In this document: positions 47,902 to 57,229 of the stretch, one piece after another
Position numbering within the stretch: position 1 is the stretch's first letter
How the letters are laid out: each line of letters starts with the position of its first letter
DNA from: Oculatella sp. LEGE 06141
GTDB taxonomy: Bacteria; Cyanobacteriota; Cyanobacteriia; Elainellales; Elainellaceae
Assembly (NCBI RefSeq): GCF_015207605.1
Contig: NZ_JADEWO010000001.1
Span: 62,001 to 126,000, forward strand
Reading direction: 5' to 3'
DNA: 64,000 nt
Notes under the pieces: generated by a model
Told to the model about the DNA's origin: nothing
What the model saw: only the letters and a program-made list of their open reading frames with translations
The model's database searches: none
Program-made: the position numbers and the translations under genes

Positions 47902-50900
47902 TCAGTGACAGAGCCAGCGATCGCTCTCTTCCAGAGTTGCGCTGGTTTTGAGATAGTCGGACAGGCGATCGCATCCCCGTTCAACTAACTGATCTAAATC
48001 TAAATCCCAAAGTAATGCTCCAGACGCTTCGCTAGTGCTGAGTAACGTTTTGCCATCCGGACTAAAGCTAAGGCTAAGCACCGTATCTGATTCTCCGAGC
48101 AAGGTTTTTAGCAGCTTGCCATTGGCCGCGTTCCACAGCTTCACTGTCCGGTCAGCACTACCAGACGCTAACACCCTACCGTTGGGGCTAAAGTCGATGC
48201 TGGTGACCCCATCTAAATGTCCGGTCAACGTTTGCAGCAGGGCACCATCCCGGACTCGCCATAGTTTGATGGTGTTGTCCCAACTGGCAGATGCCAGCAA
48301 CTTACCGTCTGGACTAAAGCTCAGGGCGGCAATGCTTAAACGGTGACCTGTGAGCGATCGCTGTAATGTTCCATCGAGGTGCCACAGTTTAATGGTGGTG
48401 TCGTGGCTACCCGATGCCAGCACACCACCAGCAGGGCTGAATGCCACACTGGTGACGCCATCTTGATGACCGCTCAATGTCGCCAACAGGCGATCGTCCG
48501 CTACATTCCACAGGCGAACGGTGCGATCGTCACTTCCCGACGCTAAGAGGGTTGCGTCTGGACTGAGGCTCAGGCTGGTAATGCTGTCTTGATGAGCATC
48601 CCAGCGATGCCGTTGCGTTCCTGTTGCAGTATCCCAGAGGGCAATCGACGAGTCAGCACCTGCCGCTGCCAGCCAGTCGCCCCTGGCGTTGAACCGTACA
48701 GAGGCGATCGGTGCGTCGCTGGCCTGGATCGTCTGCACAAGCTGGTTTTGTCCGGCTCCGTTCCGGTACCATAGCCGAATTTGTCCATCCCATCCCGCTA
48801 CTGCAAAGCGGTTCCCATCTGGACTAAAGCTGGCAGCGATCGCCGGGGTGGATTCATCTATCGATGGTGAAACCGCTGACGAAACGTCCCAAACGTGAAT
48901 TAACTTATCCGCTCCAGCCGAGATTAGTTGCTGTCCATCTGGGCTAAAGGTCGTATTGTTCATGGCCGAGCCTGAACTGCTCAGCGTTTCGATGGGTGAC
49001 CATTGAGCCGTTGACCAGAGCTGAATCGTTCCATCGGCACTGGTTGAGGCTAACATCTGCCCATCTGGACTAAAGTGAACGCTAGTAACGCGATCGCCAT
49101 GACTGTGCTGATCTGCAAACTCCTGCTGTAGCACCTCTGAAGTGCCCCTCGCCAGATTCCATACCCGCACCGTGCGATCGTCACTGGCCGAGGCTAGAGT
49201 GTCACCGCTGGGGCTAAACGCAATACTGTTGACGCGATCGCTATGTCCTGCCAGGGTACGAATCAACGTACCGCTGCTCAGGTTCCACAGGGCAATCGTA
49301 CCGTCTTCGCCCACTGCGGCCAGCCATTGTCCATCGGCGCGGATGCTGATGCCGTTCACCCAGCTATTCTGAACAAGCGTGCGGAGCAACTTGCCGTTCG
49401 TCGCATTCCAGAGTTTCACGGTGCGATCGCGACTGGCCGTTGCCACGATGCGGCTATCAGGACTAAAGGCGATCGCCGTTGCCCAATCGCTGTGTTGTAA
49501 GGTCAACGGCAAGCGATCGTCCGTTGAACGACCCACATAAACGGCACCATCCGCACTGGCGGCAGCAAGCAATAAGCCATCCGGACTAAATACCACCGAG
49601 GTGACGCGATCGGGCAAGTCTAGCTGCTTTACAACAGTGCCATCCGGTAGCCACAATCGCACCGTTGCGTCATCACTTCCCGATGCCAACCGTTGTCCGT
49701 CTGGACTCAGGCTCACACTATTTACCGCCTGGCTGTGCCCTGCCAAACGATTGCGTTCATATGCGTTCTCAACCGCTTGCTGCAAGGTACCTGCTGTTTG
49801 GGTTTGAATTGCCGTTAAACGGGTTGACCCAACTCCAAAGCCGCTCATCTGCTGCAACTGCTGGCTGGCTTTTACACTGGTCACTAATGCGTCAAGCGAT
49901 TGGTGCGACAGCAGTTGCGCTTCAGACAAGGCATTGAGGGCTGCAATTTCGTTCAGTTGCGCTTGCTGACGTTGCAGATAGGCCAGTCCTGCAAAACTCG
50001 CAGCAGTTAGTCCCAGTGTGCTAATTAAGGCGATCGCCCGTTGCGCTTGCTTCAGGCGACGTTTTGCCTGTTGTTGGTCGCGATCGCGCTGATGTAACCC
50101 CGCTTCAATAAACTGCTGCACCTCCGGCGACAGTTCGTCAGTGTACTTAACGTAAAGTTCTTCTGCCGCATCAAGCCGCACCCCACGCAGCAAAAAGTCG
50201 GAGTGATGTCCGCTTTGCTTCCATTGAGCCGTAGCCTGTTCGATCTGCCGTTGGGCGCGTAACCGGGCGCGGTTTTCCTCTAACCACCAGCGCAGAGTTG
50301 ACCAGTGACGAATCAAAATTTCGTGAGCCACTTCCACCGTGACATCGTGCTGGAGCAGATGCAGCAATGGATCGGGTGCAGACCGAGCGGGTGCAACCTC
50401 GTTTCCCTTACTGCGGCGATCGCCCTCTGGTAATGGCTGCGGCTCGTCATCCACGCTCACAATCACCAACTTAGCCGCCGTGAGAGCTTGCAGCGTGTGT
50501 TCCACCAACGCCAGGGGATATCTGGCAACCACCAGGTCTGATTTAGAGACACGACGACGCGTATCTTCTGTGCCTTCCCCCAGTTGCGTTAACGCCAGAA
50601 AAATCCAACGGGCACAGGCTTGAGTATCCGGATCTAGACCTTCGTAAACCGCCTGCGCTTTCCGTTCCAGTGCCCCTTTTAATCCCCTAATTTGCTGCTG
50701 GTAGACGGCAAGCGACAGTTTTCCAGGCTGGCGATGTTCCCAAAGCTGCTCCAACACAAACTCTAATAGCGGCAAGTCGCCCGCCAGGTGGCTGAGTTCC
50801 TGTAACAGTACCTCAACCAGTTCAGGATCAACCGTTAATCCTACCTTCTCAGCAGGTTTCGTGATGACTTGACGATAATCCGTTTCGTTCAGCCGAGGTG

Positions 50901-53214
50901 GCACCAAAACGCTGGATTGCTGCAATTCTCGAGCCAGTGCCGGATAGTTTAAACAGGGGGCAATAAAGTCTGTTCGCAGCGTTAAAACTAGCTTGAAGCG
51001 ATCGCCCGCATGTTCCACCCCCCCCAGAACGAGATCCAGGAATCGTTGGCGTTCCTCTGCGGCGGCCAGCGTAAACAGTTCTTCAAACTGGTCGATCACA
51101 AGAACGAGCATGGGTTCAGGACGCGATCGCAACCAGTGAACCCAACCCTCAACCCCTTGATAAAGCAACCCTTCTAGCTGAAGCTGCTGATACTTCCGCT
51201 CCGATTCTGTGCCGCCATCGACCCATTGTTGCACGAGTGCTTCTAGCGGTCGCTCACCAGGACGAAAGCTGCGAATCCACCAGTGTTCGCTTCCCGGAAG
51301 CTGTTTGCCCTGTCGCAGTTGAGCCATTAACCCAGCCTGCACCACCGACGATTTGCCGCTGCCCGATGCACCCACCATGGCTAAAAGCGATCGCTGTCTC
51401 AGTTGATTAACCAATTGCTGCGTTAACCCGTCCCGCCCAAAGAAAAACGGCGCATCATCTTCAGTAAAGGCACGCAGTCCGCGATAGGGGCACAACCCTA
51501 AATCAAAGTCATTCGCTTCCTCGCCCCGTGAACCAACCCGTCCGGGCAACACTTCGATCACCCCTTGAGTTCCCGAAAGCCAGAGATGAGGAGTCATGCC
51601 GGCGGTGGCACAGCTTGCCTGAATTTGAGCTATCCATCCGGCGATCGGCAATCCCACTTGAGGGTCAGCCGCCGCTAGCGTTTCCAGTAAAATCTCAGCA
51701 AACCCGTCTGGCCGATCCGGTGGTGATGATGAGGCGATGAGACACTGGCCTCGCCCTGTATTCAACTGCAAGTCTTCCACCCACTCGGCGAGGTCGGTAG
51801 CGCCGGGGCAATCGAGAATAACCACCTGATGAGCGATCGGCGATCGCCGCAACTCCTGCCGCAGCCACGATCGGCTGATGGCAACGCCGTCTTTTAAGGC
51901 AATCTGCGCTTCTCCGGTATCGGTTTGCAGCGATCGCCCCCGCAAATACAGTAGCGCCGTTGCCGTATCCGGAATGAGAGGAGCCGACGATCCTACAGAG
52001 CGAAGGCAAGTTTGAATCGTTTCTCGCACGCAGTCCCATTCTTTACCCGGTTGAGGAACATAGCTCAGTTGAAATCCACCCGCTCCGCGCAGCAGTTTAC
52101 AGAGAGATAACGTTGTTGGATTGCTGACTAATCCTTCAACCACCAATGCCTGACGAGGATGGCGCGGTAGACTCGCAGCAGGCATGATGCCAAGAATCAG
52201 TTCTCCAATGCCTTCGACAATTCGTTTCGGCGTTTGCAGCGGATATTCTGGCTGAAGTTGAGTGTCACCGCGTCCTCGCTGCTGTTGGTTAATCAGCCGT
52301 AACTGTTGATTGGTTTTGTCGATATAGCGAAGCGTTTGATAATAGACGTATTTGTAAAGCGCATCGGCTTCAATTAAGCCCTGAGCATCCGCCGCTTCAC
52401 CCATCAGCCCCCGCATTAAGTAGTAGGTAAAGACACCATGTCCCAGTTCTGGAAACTCCCAGGATTGCTGGGTTTGGTCGCAGGAAAGCAGTGCATAAAA
52501 GCCATTACTTTGGGCGGCTCGTTGCCGCAGCAGGTTAACCAGTTGCAGCGTGGGATTGGGTAAAGCCGTTGCAGCCTCATCTTTACTGCCGCGAAAGGTC
52601 ATGCCGCCGCTATGGCACGCATCCAGCCAGACAATCTGCTGGCGAGCCGCCGACTGGCTCAGAAGTTGGAGCAGGTCTTGAACGCCTAGCCCGGTATGCA
52701 GCAAATCAGCCTTGCAGGTATCGGCCAGGCACAGCACCGCCTGTTGACGGTCGGGAGCTAAAACTCCATGCCCTGAGAAATAAAATAGCACCGTATCCTG
52801 AGCCGCCGCTTCTGCAACAATGTGCTTTAGACTATGCCACACCTGCGCCCGTTGCGGCGGCTGTACCGGAAAGCACTGCCGTCTGGCGTGGTCGAGTGAT
52901 CGGCTGGTTGCCGCCACTTGAGCCGCCACTTGAGCCGATAGCGATCGCCCCTCTTCGGCATTCGTACACGGGGTTACTGTTGCCGTATCCTGTCCAGCAA
53001 CATCGTGATGCATCACCACAGAGCGCTGGGGAAAAACCTGGGTTGCTGCTGCGATCGCCTCGCCTAAGCCCTGGCAGTCCACTGCCGAAAAGGCCAAATT
53101 GGGCAATTGCTCGTCGTGATATTGGTTCACGCCAACCAGCAACACCCACAGCTTAGCGTCGCCTGTTTCAAGGGCACGACTGGCACGACTGGTACCCACA
53201 CTGGCTGGACACAT
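47902..53214 (-). CDS. caspase-like (orthocaspase) - STAND NTPase - WD40 repeat protein
   Basis: 1770 residues. Residues ~20-300 are a C14 caspase-like peptidase with the catalytic dyad His149 (FYFSGHG) and Cys200 (WLDACHSGG). A second alpha/beta region (~350-555) follows. At ~575-970 is a STAND-type NTPase: 'CPYRGLRAFTEDDAPFFFGRD', Walker A GASGSGKS at 615-622, Walker B 'VLVIDQFEE' (D707). A hydrophobic segment at ~1058-1079 may cross the membrane. Residues ~1156-1750 contain 14 WD40 repeats, enough for two seven-bladed propellers. STAND proteins are ligand-triggered switches, so the inferred role is a sensor that activates a caspase-like protease, as in defence or regulated cell death. All key residues are intact. 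Confidence 0.92.
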   Translation of the reverse strand: MCPASVGTSRASRALETGDAKLWVLLVGVNQYHDEQLPNLAFSAVDCQGLGEAIAAATQVFPQRSVVMHHDVAGQDTATVTPCTNAEEGRSLSAQVAAQVAATSRSLDHARRQCFPVQPPQRAQVWHSLKHIVAEAAAQDTVLFYFSGHGVLAPDRQQAVLCLADTCKADLLHTGLGVQDLLQLLSQSAARQQIVWLDACHSGGMTFRGSKDEAATALPNPTLQLVNLLRQRAAQSNGFYALLSCDQTQQSWEFPELGHGVFTYYLMRGLMGEAADAQGLIEADALYKYVYYQTLRYIDKTNQQLRLINQQQRGRGDTQLQPEYPLQTPKRIVEGIGELILGIMPAASLPRHPRQALVVEGLVSNPTTLSLCKLLRGAGGFQLSYVPQPGKEWDCVRETIQTCLRSVGSSAPLIPDTATALLYLRGRSLQTDTGEAQIALKDGVAISRSWLRQELRRSPIAHQVVILDCPGATDLAEWVEDLQLNTGRGQCLIASSSPPDRPDGFAEILLETLAAADPQVGLPIAGWIAQIQASCATAGMTPHLWLSGTQGVIEVLPGRVGSRGEEANDFDLGLCPYRGLRAFTEDDAPFFFGRDGLTQQLVNQLRQRSLLAMVGASGSGKSSVVQAGLMAQLRQGKQLPGSEHWWIRSFRPGERPLEALVQQWVDGGTESERKYQQLQLEGLLYQGVEGWVHWLRSRPEPMLVLVIDQFEELFTLAAAEERQRFLDLVLGGVEHAGDRFKLVLTLRTDFIAPCLNYPALARELQQSSVLVPPRLNETDYRQVITKPAEKVGLTVDPELVEVLLQELSHLAGDLPLLEFVLEQLWEHRQPGKLSLAVYQQQIRGLKGALERKAQAVYEGLDPDTQACARWIFLALTQLGEGTEDTRRRVSKSDLVVARYPLALVEHTLQALTAAKLVIVSVDDEPQPLPEGDRRSKGNEVAPARSAPDPLLHLLQHDVTVEVAHEILIRHWSTLRWWLEENRARLRAQRQIEQATAQWKQSGHHSDFLLRGVRLDAAEELYVKYTDELSPEVQQFIEAGLHQRDRDQQQAKRRLKQAQRAIALISTLGLTAASFAGLAYLQRQQAQLNEIAALNALSEAQLLSHQSLDALVTSVKASQQLQQMSGFGVGSTRLTAIQTQTAGTLQQAVENAYERNRLAGHSQAVNSVSLSPDGQRLASGSDDATVRLWLPDGTVVKQLDLPDRVTSVVFSPDGLLLAAASADGAVYVGRSTDDRLPLTLQHSDWATAIAFSPDSRIVATASRDRTVKLWNATNGKLLRTLVQNSWVNGISIRADGQWLAAVGEDGTIALWNLSSGTLIRTLAGHSDRVNSIAFSPSGDTLASASDDRTVRVWNLARGTSEVLQQEFADQHSHGDRVTSVHFSPDGQMLASTSADGTIQLWSTAQWSPIETLSSSGSAMNNTTFSPDGQQLISAGADKLIHVWDVSSAVSPSIDESTPAIAASFSPDGNRFAVAGWDGQIRLWYRNGAGQNQLVQTIQASDAPIASVRFNARGDWLAAAGADSSIALWDTATGTQRHRWDAHQDSITSLSLSPDATLLASGSDDRTVRLWNVADDRLLATLSGHQDGVTSVAFSPAGGVLASGSHDTTIKLWHLDGTLQRSLTGHRLSIAALSFSPDGKLLASASWDNTIKLWRVRDGALLQTLTGHLDGVTSIDFSPNGRVLASGSADRTVKLWNAANGKLLKTLLGESDTVLSLSFSPDGKTLLSTSEASGALLWDLDLDQLVERGCDRLSDYLKTSATLEESDRWLCH

Positions 53215-53365
53215 AGGTCTGACTCACAGGGATGAACTGAATTCTATAACCAGAGGAATGAATGTAGCGAATAGCCTCAGCCTCAAATCACCACCCGATC
53301 TCTCTAACTTCAGCAAACTGACCGATCATTTCGTTCGCTGCCGTCTGCTTGCTTACCGTTGCTTA

Positions 53366-54028
53366 TCACCGAGCCGCCAGCACAACAGGGGCTTGCAGCG
53401 AGAGAACATAAACACTGCCCTGAGGAATTTGGACAATACGAGTGTTTTCCGGATTGCGTAATCCCGCCAAAGCTCCCACAGCACTACCCAGCATCGCGCC
53501 TCGATCGAACTGATCGGGATTCCCCTGATTCATGAATCCAAACCCGCTTCCCAAAATTCTGCCCCAAACAGCACCATTTTCAACGGCGCGATCGTTGGCC
53601 CGCATGTGCGTTACGGTTGTTCCCGGAATCATAGGACTAGCCGCATCAATGGGCACAATTTGACCTGCCACCACCAACGACTGCGCCGCAATTTCTACCC
53701 CGCCGTCTACTGGCTTCAGCAGTACGCTCACAGGTGTGTTCTCTGGCACAACCAGATTACCCTGATCATCAAAAATAGCTTGAGCCAGGGGCAGAGTCAG
53801 CGGATAATCCTGGTCTTGCCCAACATCTACCACTACACTGGCCGGAAATGAAACAATCACTGCCGTTGACTGCGGAATGGTGCGGGGCTGCTGCACTACT
53901 TCATTCAATTGCTGCTGGGGTAGCAGGGCTTCTGGCTGGCCTGGTAGTTGCTGTGCGGATGCAGATGCCATTACGCTACCCACCACCGAAATAGAAACAG
54001 CAAAACTCAACCACATCGACTTATTCAT
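53366..54028 (-). CDS. secreted Gly/Ala-rich protein, unknown
   Basis: 220 residues. A clear Sec signal peptide (residues 1-25, 'WLSFAVSISVVGSVMASASA', cleavage near AQQ). A beta-rich middle ('STAVIVSFPASVVVDVGQDQ', 'VVAGQIVPIDAASPMIPG') is followed by a glycine-zipper-like segment (~150-192, 'GRILGSGFGFMN' and 'GAMLGSAVGALAGL'). The protein is predicted periplasmic or outer-membrane. It lies 151 bases upstream of the caspase-STAND gene on the same strand and might share a transcript. I do not recognise the family by name. Confidence 0.78.
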   Translation of the reverse strand: MNKSMWLSFAVSISVVGSVMASASAQQLPGQPEALLPQQQLNEVVQQPRTIPQSTAVIVSFPASVVVDVGQDQDYPLTLPLAQAIFDDQGNLVVPENTPVSVLLKPVDGGVEIAAQSLVVAGQIVPIDAASPMIPGTTVTHMRANDRAVENGAVWGRILGSGFGFMNQGNPDQFDRGAMLGSAVGALAGLRNPENTRIVQIPQGSVYVLSLQAPVVLAAR

Positions 54029-54112
54029 ATTTTGTCTCCTGATGAAGCAACGAGGGGTACGGTGAATGTCTTCCCTCTCTTCATAGGAGCAACATGAAGC
54101 ATTTATGCATGT

Positions 54113-54135
54113 CTCAGTATCTCAGTAGTACTGAG
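54113..54135. promoter_or_regulatory. repeated CTCAGTA heptamers, candidate operator
   Basis: CTCAGTA-t-CTCAGTA-g-TACTGAG: two direct copies and one inverted copy on an 8-base pitch. It lies 85-107 bases upstream of the secreted-protein start at 54028. Confidence 0.4.
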
Positions 54136-54269
54136 GCAGCCAGTATCAATCATCCACTGGGGCGGATCGGTCAGGTGAAGTGCGATCGCGCCGCGTTAAA
54201 GAAAAATTAAAGATACAGCCATTTTCATTTTCATTCACCACGCCTTAAACCCTATACCCCACACCCATC

Positions 54270-55019
54270 TTGGCGAGACTGTGGCTTACTCGACTAAGAA
54301 CTGCTGTAAATTTGAATAGAACAAGTGTACGCTTTAGGCTACAAATTGCTATAAGGGAAGAAGATCCATCATCAATCCTCCACCCAGTTTTTATCCCTCC
54401 AGTGGCTCATCCGCTACGTTCATCCTCTAACTCGCCTCGCAGTACCGATCGGCTACTGTCAGTTGCGCGATCGCCACAGCACGTACCGCAGCCTGTCTCC
54501 GAACCCAAAAACGTTCAGCCAGATCCACCAGCCGATGCATCCTCCTCGCCCGATTCCGAATGGCTAGACGAGTCGAGCCTTAATACAGTGTTGGATATGC
54601 TGGCTGCCATGAAAACCGCAGAAGAGCTAGATATTTTAGAGTCATTAACAGAGGCTCAGAAGCGGCAAATCTGGGCAGCAACGCCACGAGACATCAAGGC
54701 AAAGCTATGGAACCTTCGGCAGGCCGCGATCGCGGAGGCCTCCCCACCAACCATTGAGCTGGCTTCTAAACCGTTAGAGTCTTCACCTTCCGTATCATAT
54801 TTGCCCGATCCAATCAACACGGTTGGCAGCCAAACTCCTATTGGTGTGGGCGATCGCGTTGTGCTTAAAGCGAAACCAGACCTCACGGTTGCAGAGCTAA
54901 AAGCCATTTTTGAGGTTGTCGCTATTGAAGCGGAGCAGGTTCGGGTCAAAACAGTGGGTGTTGAACCCAAAGCTTATCCGCTCGACTGGCTTGTACTCTA
55001 TGCAAAGCACTCGAACTAA
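54270..55019 (+). CDS. hypothetical protein, conserved C-terminal half
   Basis: Up to 249 residues from a TTG start; the true start is uncertain and may be later, because the first ~50 residues are not well ordered. A Ser/Pro-rich region (~45-95) precedes a helical segment (~98-150, 'SSLNTVLDMLAAMKTAEELDILESL') and a C-terminal beta domain (~187-248, 'IGVGDRVVLKAKPDLTVAELKAIFEVVAIEAEQVRVK'), which looks like a small SH3/KOW-type barrel. I do not recognise it. A very strong terminator follows. Confidence 0.7.
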   Translation: MARLWLTRLRTAVNLNRTSVRFRLQIAIREEDPSSILHPVFIPPVAHPLRSSSNSPRSTDRLLSVARSPQHVPQPVSEPKNVQPDPPADASSSPDSEWLDESSLNTVLDMLAAMKTAEELDILESLTEAQKRQIWAATPRDIKAKLWNLRQAAIAEASPPTIELASKPLESSPSVSYLPDPINTVGSQTPIGVGDRVVLKAKPDLTVAELKAIFEVVAIEAEQVRVKTVGVEPKAYPLDWLVLYAKHSN

Positions 55020-55032
55020 CTCGTTCGAGCGC

Positions 55033-55072
55033 AAATAAGGGACGGAAACAGTGTTTCCGTCCCTTATTTTTT
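55033..55072. terminator. strong bidirectional rho-independent terminator
   Basis: A 17-bp perfect stem (55033-55049 with 55053-55069) has a 3-base loop. The plus strand continues into a run of six T (55067-55072), and the minus strand ends its stem in TTT. It lies between convergent genes and serves the plus-strand gene best. Confidence 0.9.
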
Positions 55073-55117
55073 AGGTCTGTTTTCTTAGAGCTGTTTTTTG
55101 CAGGCCAGGTCTCTTCT

Positions 55118-55600
55118 CTACCACCAACGCAGTTCTAAATAGCCCTGTTCGGGACGATTCAGTTCATCTTCCGTCAGCCAGTCTACCGACTTGTAGGTGC
55201 CAAATACATGATCCCACCAATCGACCCCCAACCCGAAATTGTGATGCCACATGCCGTACTTATGATGTACATAATGAACGGGCATCTTCATCCAAAAGCA
55301 CTTTCTAGGGTTGTCGTGCTGAAGCTGATGGGCATAGGCAGAAAAGGCTGCATACGTAAACGCCCCTACTACCCAGCCTAAACCTGCTTCAAGCGAAATT
55401 AAGAACATTGGAAATAGCGCGATCGCACCCCCAAGGATGTAATCTCGAAACTCCCAAAGCACTCCTTGCCCTACATTCCGGCGATGGTGATCTCGGTGGC
55501 GTGCGCCAATCGTCGGCGAAACATGCATTAACCGATGCAACCAGTACTCCACAAAGCTGCCGAAAATAGCTGCACCAACGCAGCAGGCAACGAAAATCAT
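55118..55600 (-). CDS. fatty acid hydroxylase superfamily protein (di-iron)
   Basis: 160 residues. Histidine clusters of the sterol desaturase/hydroxylase superfamily: H22-x3-H26 (HRLMH), H35-x2-HH (HRDHH), and the 'HYVHHKYGMWHHNFG' block near 108-122. Hydrophobic segments at about 3-20 and 52-85. Such proteins bind two irons in the membrane and hydroxylate lipids, carotenoids or sterols; the substrate cannot be told. It has a strong terminator 46 bases after its stop. Confidence 0.85.
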   Translation of the reverse strand: MIFVACCVGAAIFGSFVEYWLHRLMHVSPTIGARHRDHHRRNVGQGVLWEFRDYILGGAIALFPMFLISLEAGLGWVVGAFTYAAFSAYAHQLQHDNPRKCFWMKMPVHYVHHKYGMWHHNFGLGVDWWDHVFGTYKSVDWLTEDELNRPEQGYLELRWW

Positions 55601-55876
55601 GGCAAACTCTCTCCCGACACACCAAAAGCAATACGTCTTCTATTGTGACATTACCCAGTCGTCTCGTAGTGTGGCACGTATGACAGTTAAGCCATCCTGC
55701 TAGCGACAGATTAACGGGCACTAAACAGTACAATTTGACAACGTTCTAGAGTATGATTTTCAGTATTGTGTAGACACGTTCCAAAGCATTAAGAATATTA
55801 AGTAATTTATAGTTTTACGCAGGACGACTCTTCGTCATCCTTTACAGCTAAAGTCTCTACATTCACTTTTCTCTCT

Positions 55877-56320
55877 ATGCAGCCATCAATCCCGACCCGT
55901 GGGCAACTGGAGCGCACTCTTTCACAACAAGTTGAGGCGTTATATGCCAGCGAACTAGGTCACCGTCCTGGAAAGGTGACTTGTCATATCTTTGGCGAAC
56001 AAATCACTGTGATCGTCGAAGAAGCCATTACTCAGCCTGAACAACTCTTGACCAACTCTGGACAAGAGGACTTAGCTGAAAAAGTTCGTATGGATTTAGA
56101 CAAAGCGCTGCAACCCAAAATGGCTGAGTTAATTGCAGAGGTAACCGGTATTCGGGTCAGCGATTTGTTGAGCGATGCCAAGCTTGAGACCGGTCGCAAC
56201 GGTATCATTGCTATTTTAGAAACGGCACCAAAACTACGTGAACCCGCTAGCCGTGCTTCGAGTCGAAAACAGATGGCAGCAGGCTCAAGCAATTTAGATG
56301 GTAGCAGTGAATCAGTTTAG
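55877..56320 (+). CDS. DUF2294 protein
   Basis: 147 residues; 'EALYASELGHRPGKVTCHIFGEQITVIVEEAITQPEQLL' and 'DKALQPKMAELIAEVTGIRVSDLLSDAKLETGRNGIIAIL' fit DUF2294. Small soluble alpha/beta protein. In other bacteria the family sits near Na+/formate-related genes, but no such context is here. The C-terminal ~30 residues are Ser/Ala-rich and disordered. Confidence 0.83.
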   Translation: MQPSIPTRGQLERTLSQQVEALYASELGHRPGKVTCHIFGEQITVIVEEAITQPEQLLTNSGQEDLAEKVRMDLDKALQPKMAELIAEVTGIRVSDLLSDAKLETGRNGIIAILETAPKLREPASRASSRKQMAAGSSNLDGSSESV

Positions 56321-56390
56321 TTACGAAACGCCGACCGGGCTGTAATAAGAGCGCTACCCACGTTACAATGCCGTGCTGTTTACGGCACAA

Positions 56391-56831
56391 TCAACACGCC
56401 ACCTCAGATGCAGACAGCACTGGGTGAAGGTAGTGTTCTAGCAGTACTTGTAAAGCATTGATGTCGTAGGGCTTAGACAAACAATCGTTACAACCAATAT
56501 CTAACATCTGCCTTCGATCTTCGACGCTGGCTAGCGCTGTCACCGCCACGATCGGAATTTGTTCCGTTCGTAAATTCCGCCTCAACTGCTGCACGATATC
56601 GATTCCGTTGGAATCAACCATCACAATATCCAGCAAGATCAGATCGGGCTGATGGGTTTCTGCTAAGGCTAAGACGGCTTGTCCTTCTAGCGTGCTAATA
56701 CTAGCGAACCCAAACAGTTCCAGGGCATGAACCAACATCAACAGATTATCTTCGTTGTCGTCTACCGCCAACACAAGGGGGCGACGAACAACCGATTTTG
56801 AGCCAATCAAACGTGACACCGACATGTCCAT
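56391..56831 (-). CDS. single-domain response regulator (CheY-like)
   Basis: 146 residues, one receiver domain (~18-137): acidic pair D24/D25, phospho-acceptor D68 in 'DLILLDIVMVDSNG', T98 and K120. No output domain. 'ADDNEDNLLMLVHALELFGF'-type start is common in cyanobacterial stand-alone regulators. No histidine kinase is nearby, so the partner is unknown. It might act in phototaxis, motility or a phosphorelay, by inference. Confidence 0.92.
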   Translation of the reverse strand: MDMSVSRLIGSKSVVRRPLVLAVDDNEDNLLMLVHALELFGFASISTLEGQAVLALAETHQPDLILLDIVMVDSNGIDIVQQLRRNLRTEQIPIVAVTALASVEDRRQMLDIGCNDCLSKPYDINALQVLLEHYLHPVLSASEVAC

Positions 56832-57017
56832 ACTCTTTCAGGGAAAGCTGCTACAAGTGGGACGCCCTTCGAGAAGAATAGACGAGGCATTCACGTGGCG
56901 GCGATCTGGCACCATACGTGCAAATGGCTCGAACCGTTTAACCCATGCAACGGCTACATACTGGCGTTGCTGCTTGTGTCCTCAAAGCTGAGTTGACAAG
57001 CTTTATATTATCTTAAG

Positions 57018-57104
57018 GTTTTACTTAAGGCTTTGCAATCTAGCGTAACAGTTTAACTCGCAACTGTAAGTCTGCATCATACCCCAAAGTTTTGGGCTTT
57101 TTTT
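57018..57104 (+). ncRNA. candidate small RNA ending at an orphan terminator
   Basis: A rho-independent terminator on the plus strand (CCCAAA-gt-TTTGGG, 57083-57096, then seven T to 57104) has no plus-strand gene upstream: the preceding gene, at 56391-56831, is on the minus strand. A -10-like TATTAT lies at 57006-57011 and a TTGACA at 56993, though not at ideal spacing. A transcript of about 85-90 bases would result. The 5' end is a guess. Confidence 0.35.
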
Positions 57105-57170
57105 CATATTCTGTTGGGTTTACGACTCAAACAAGAGCCTGTGACGGTGTTTACATCATAGCCACGATAG

Positions 57171-57206
57171 CAAAAGCCGATCGCCTCTGACAGCGATCGG
57201 CTTTTG
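57171..57206 (-). terminator. hairpin downstream of the lipoxygenase gene
   Basis: A 14-bp perfect stem (57171-57184 with 57193-57206) around an 8-base loop. The stem contains GCCGATCGC (HIP1-like) and ends in TTTTG on both strands. It starts 24 bases beyond the lipoxygenase stop and probably ends that transcript. Confidence 0.65.
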
Positions 57207-57229
57207 CCCCAATCAAATCCCTAATCAAA

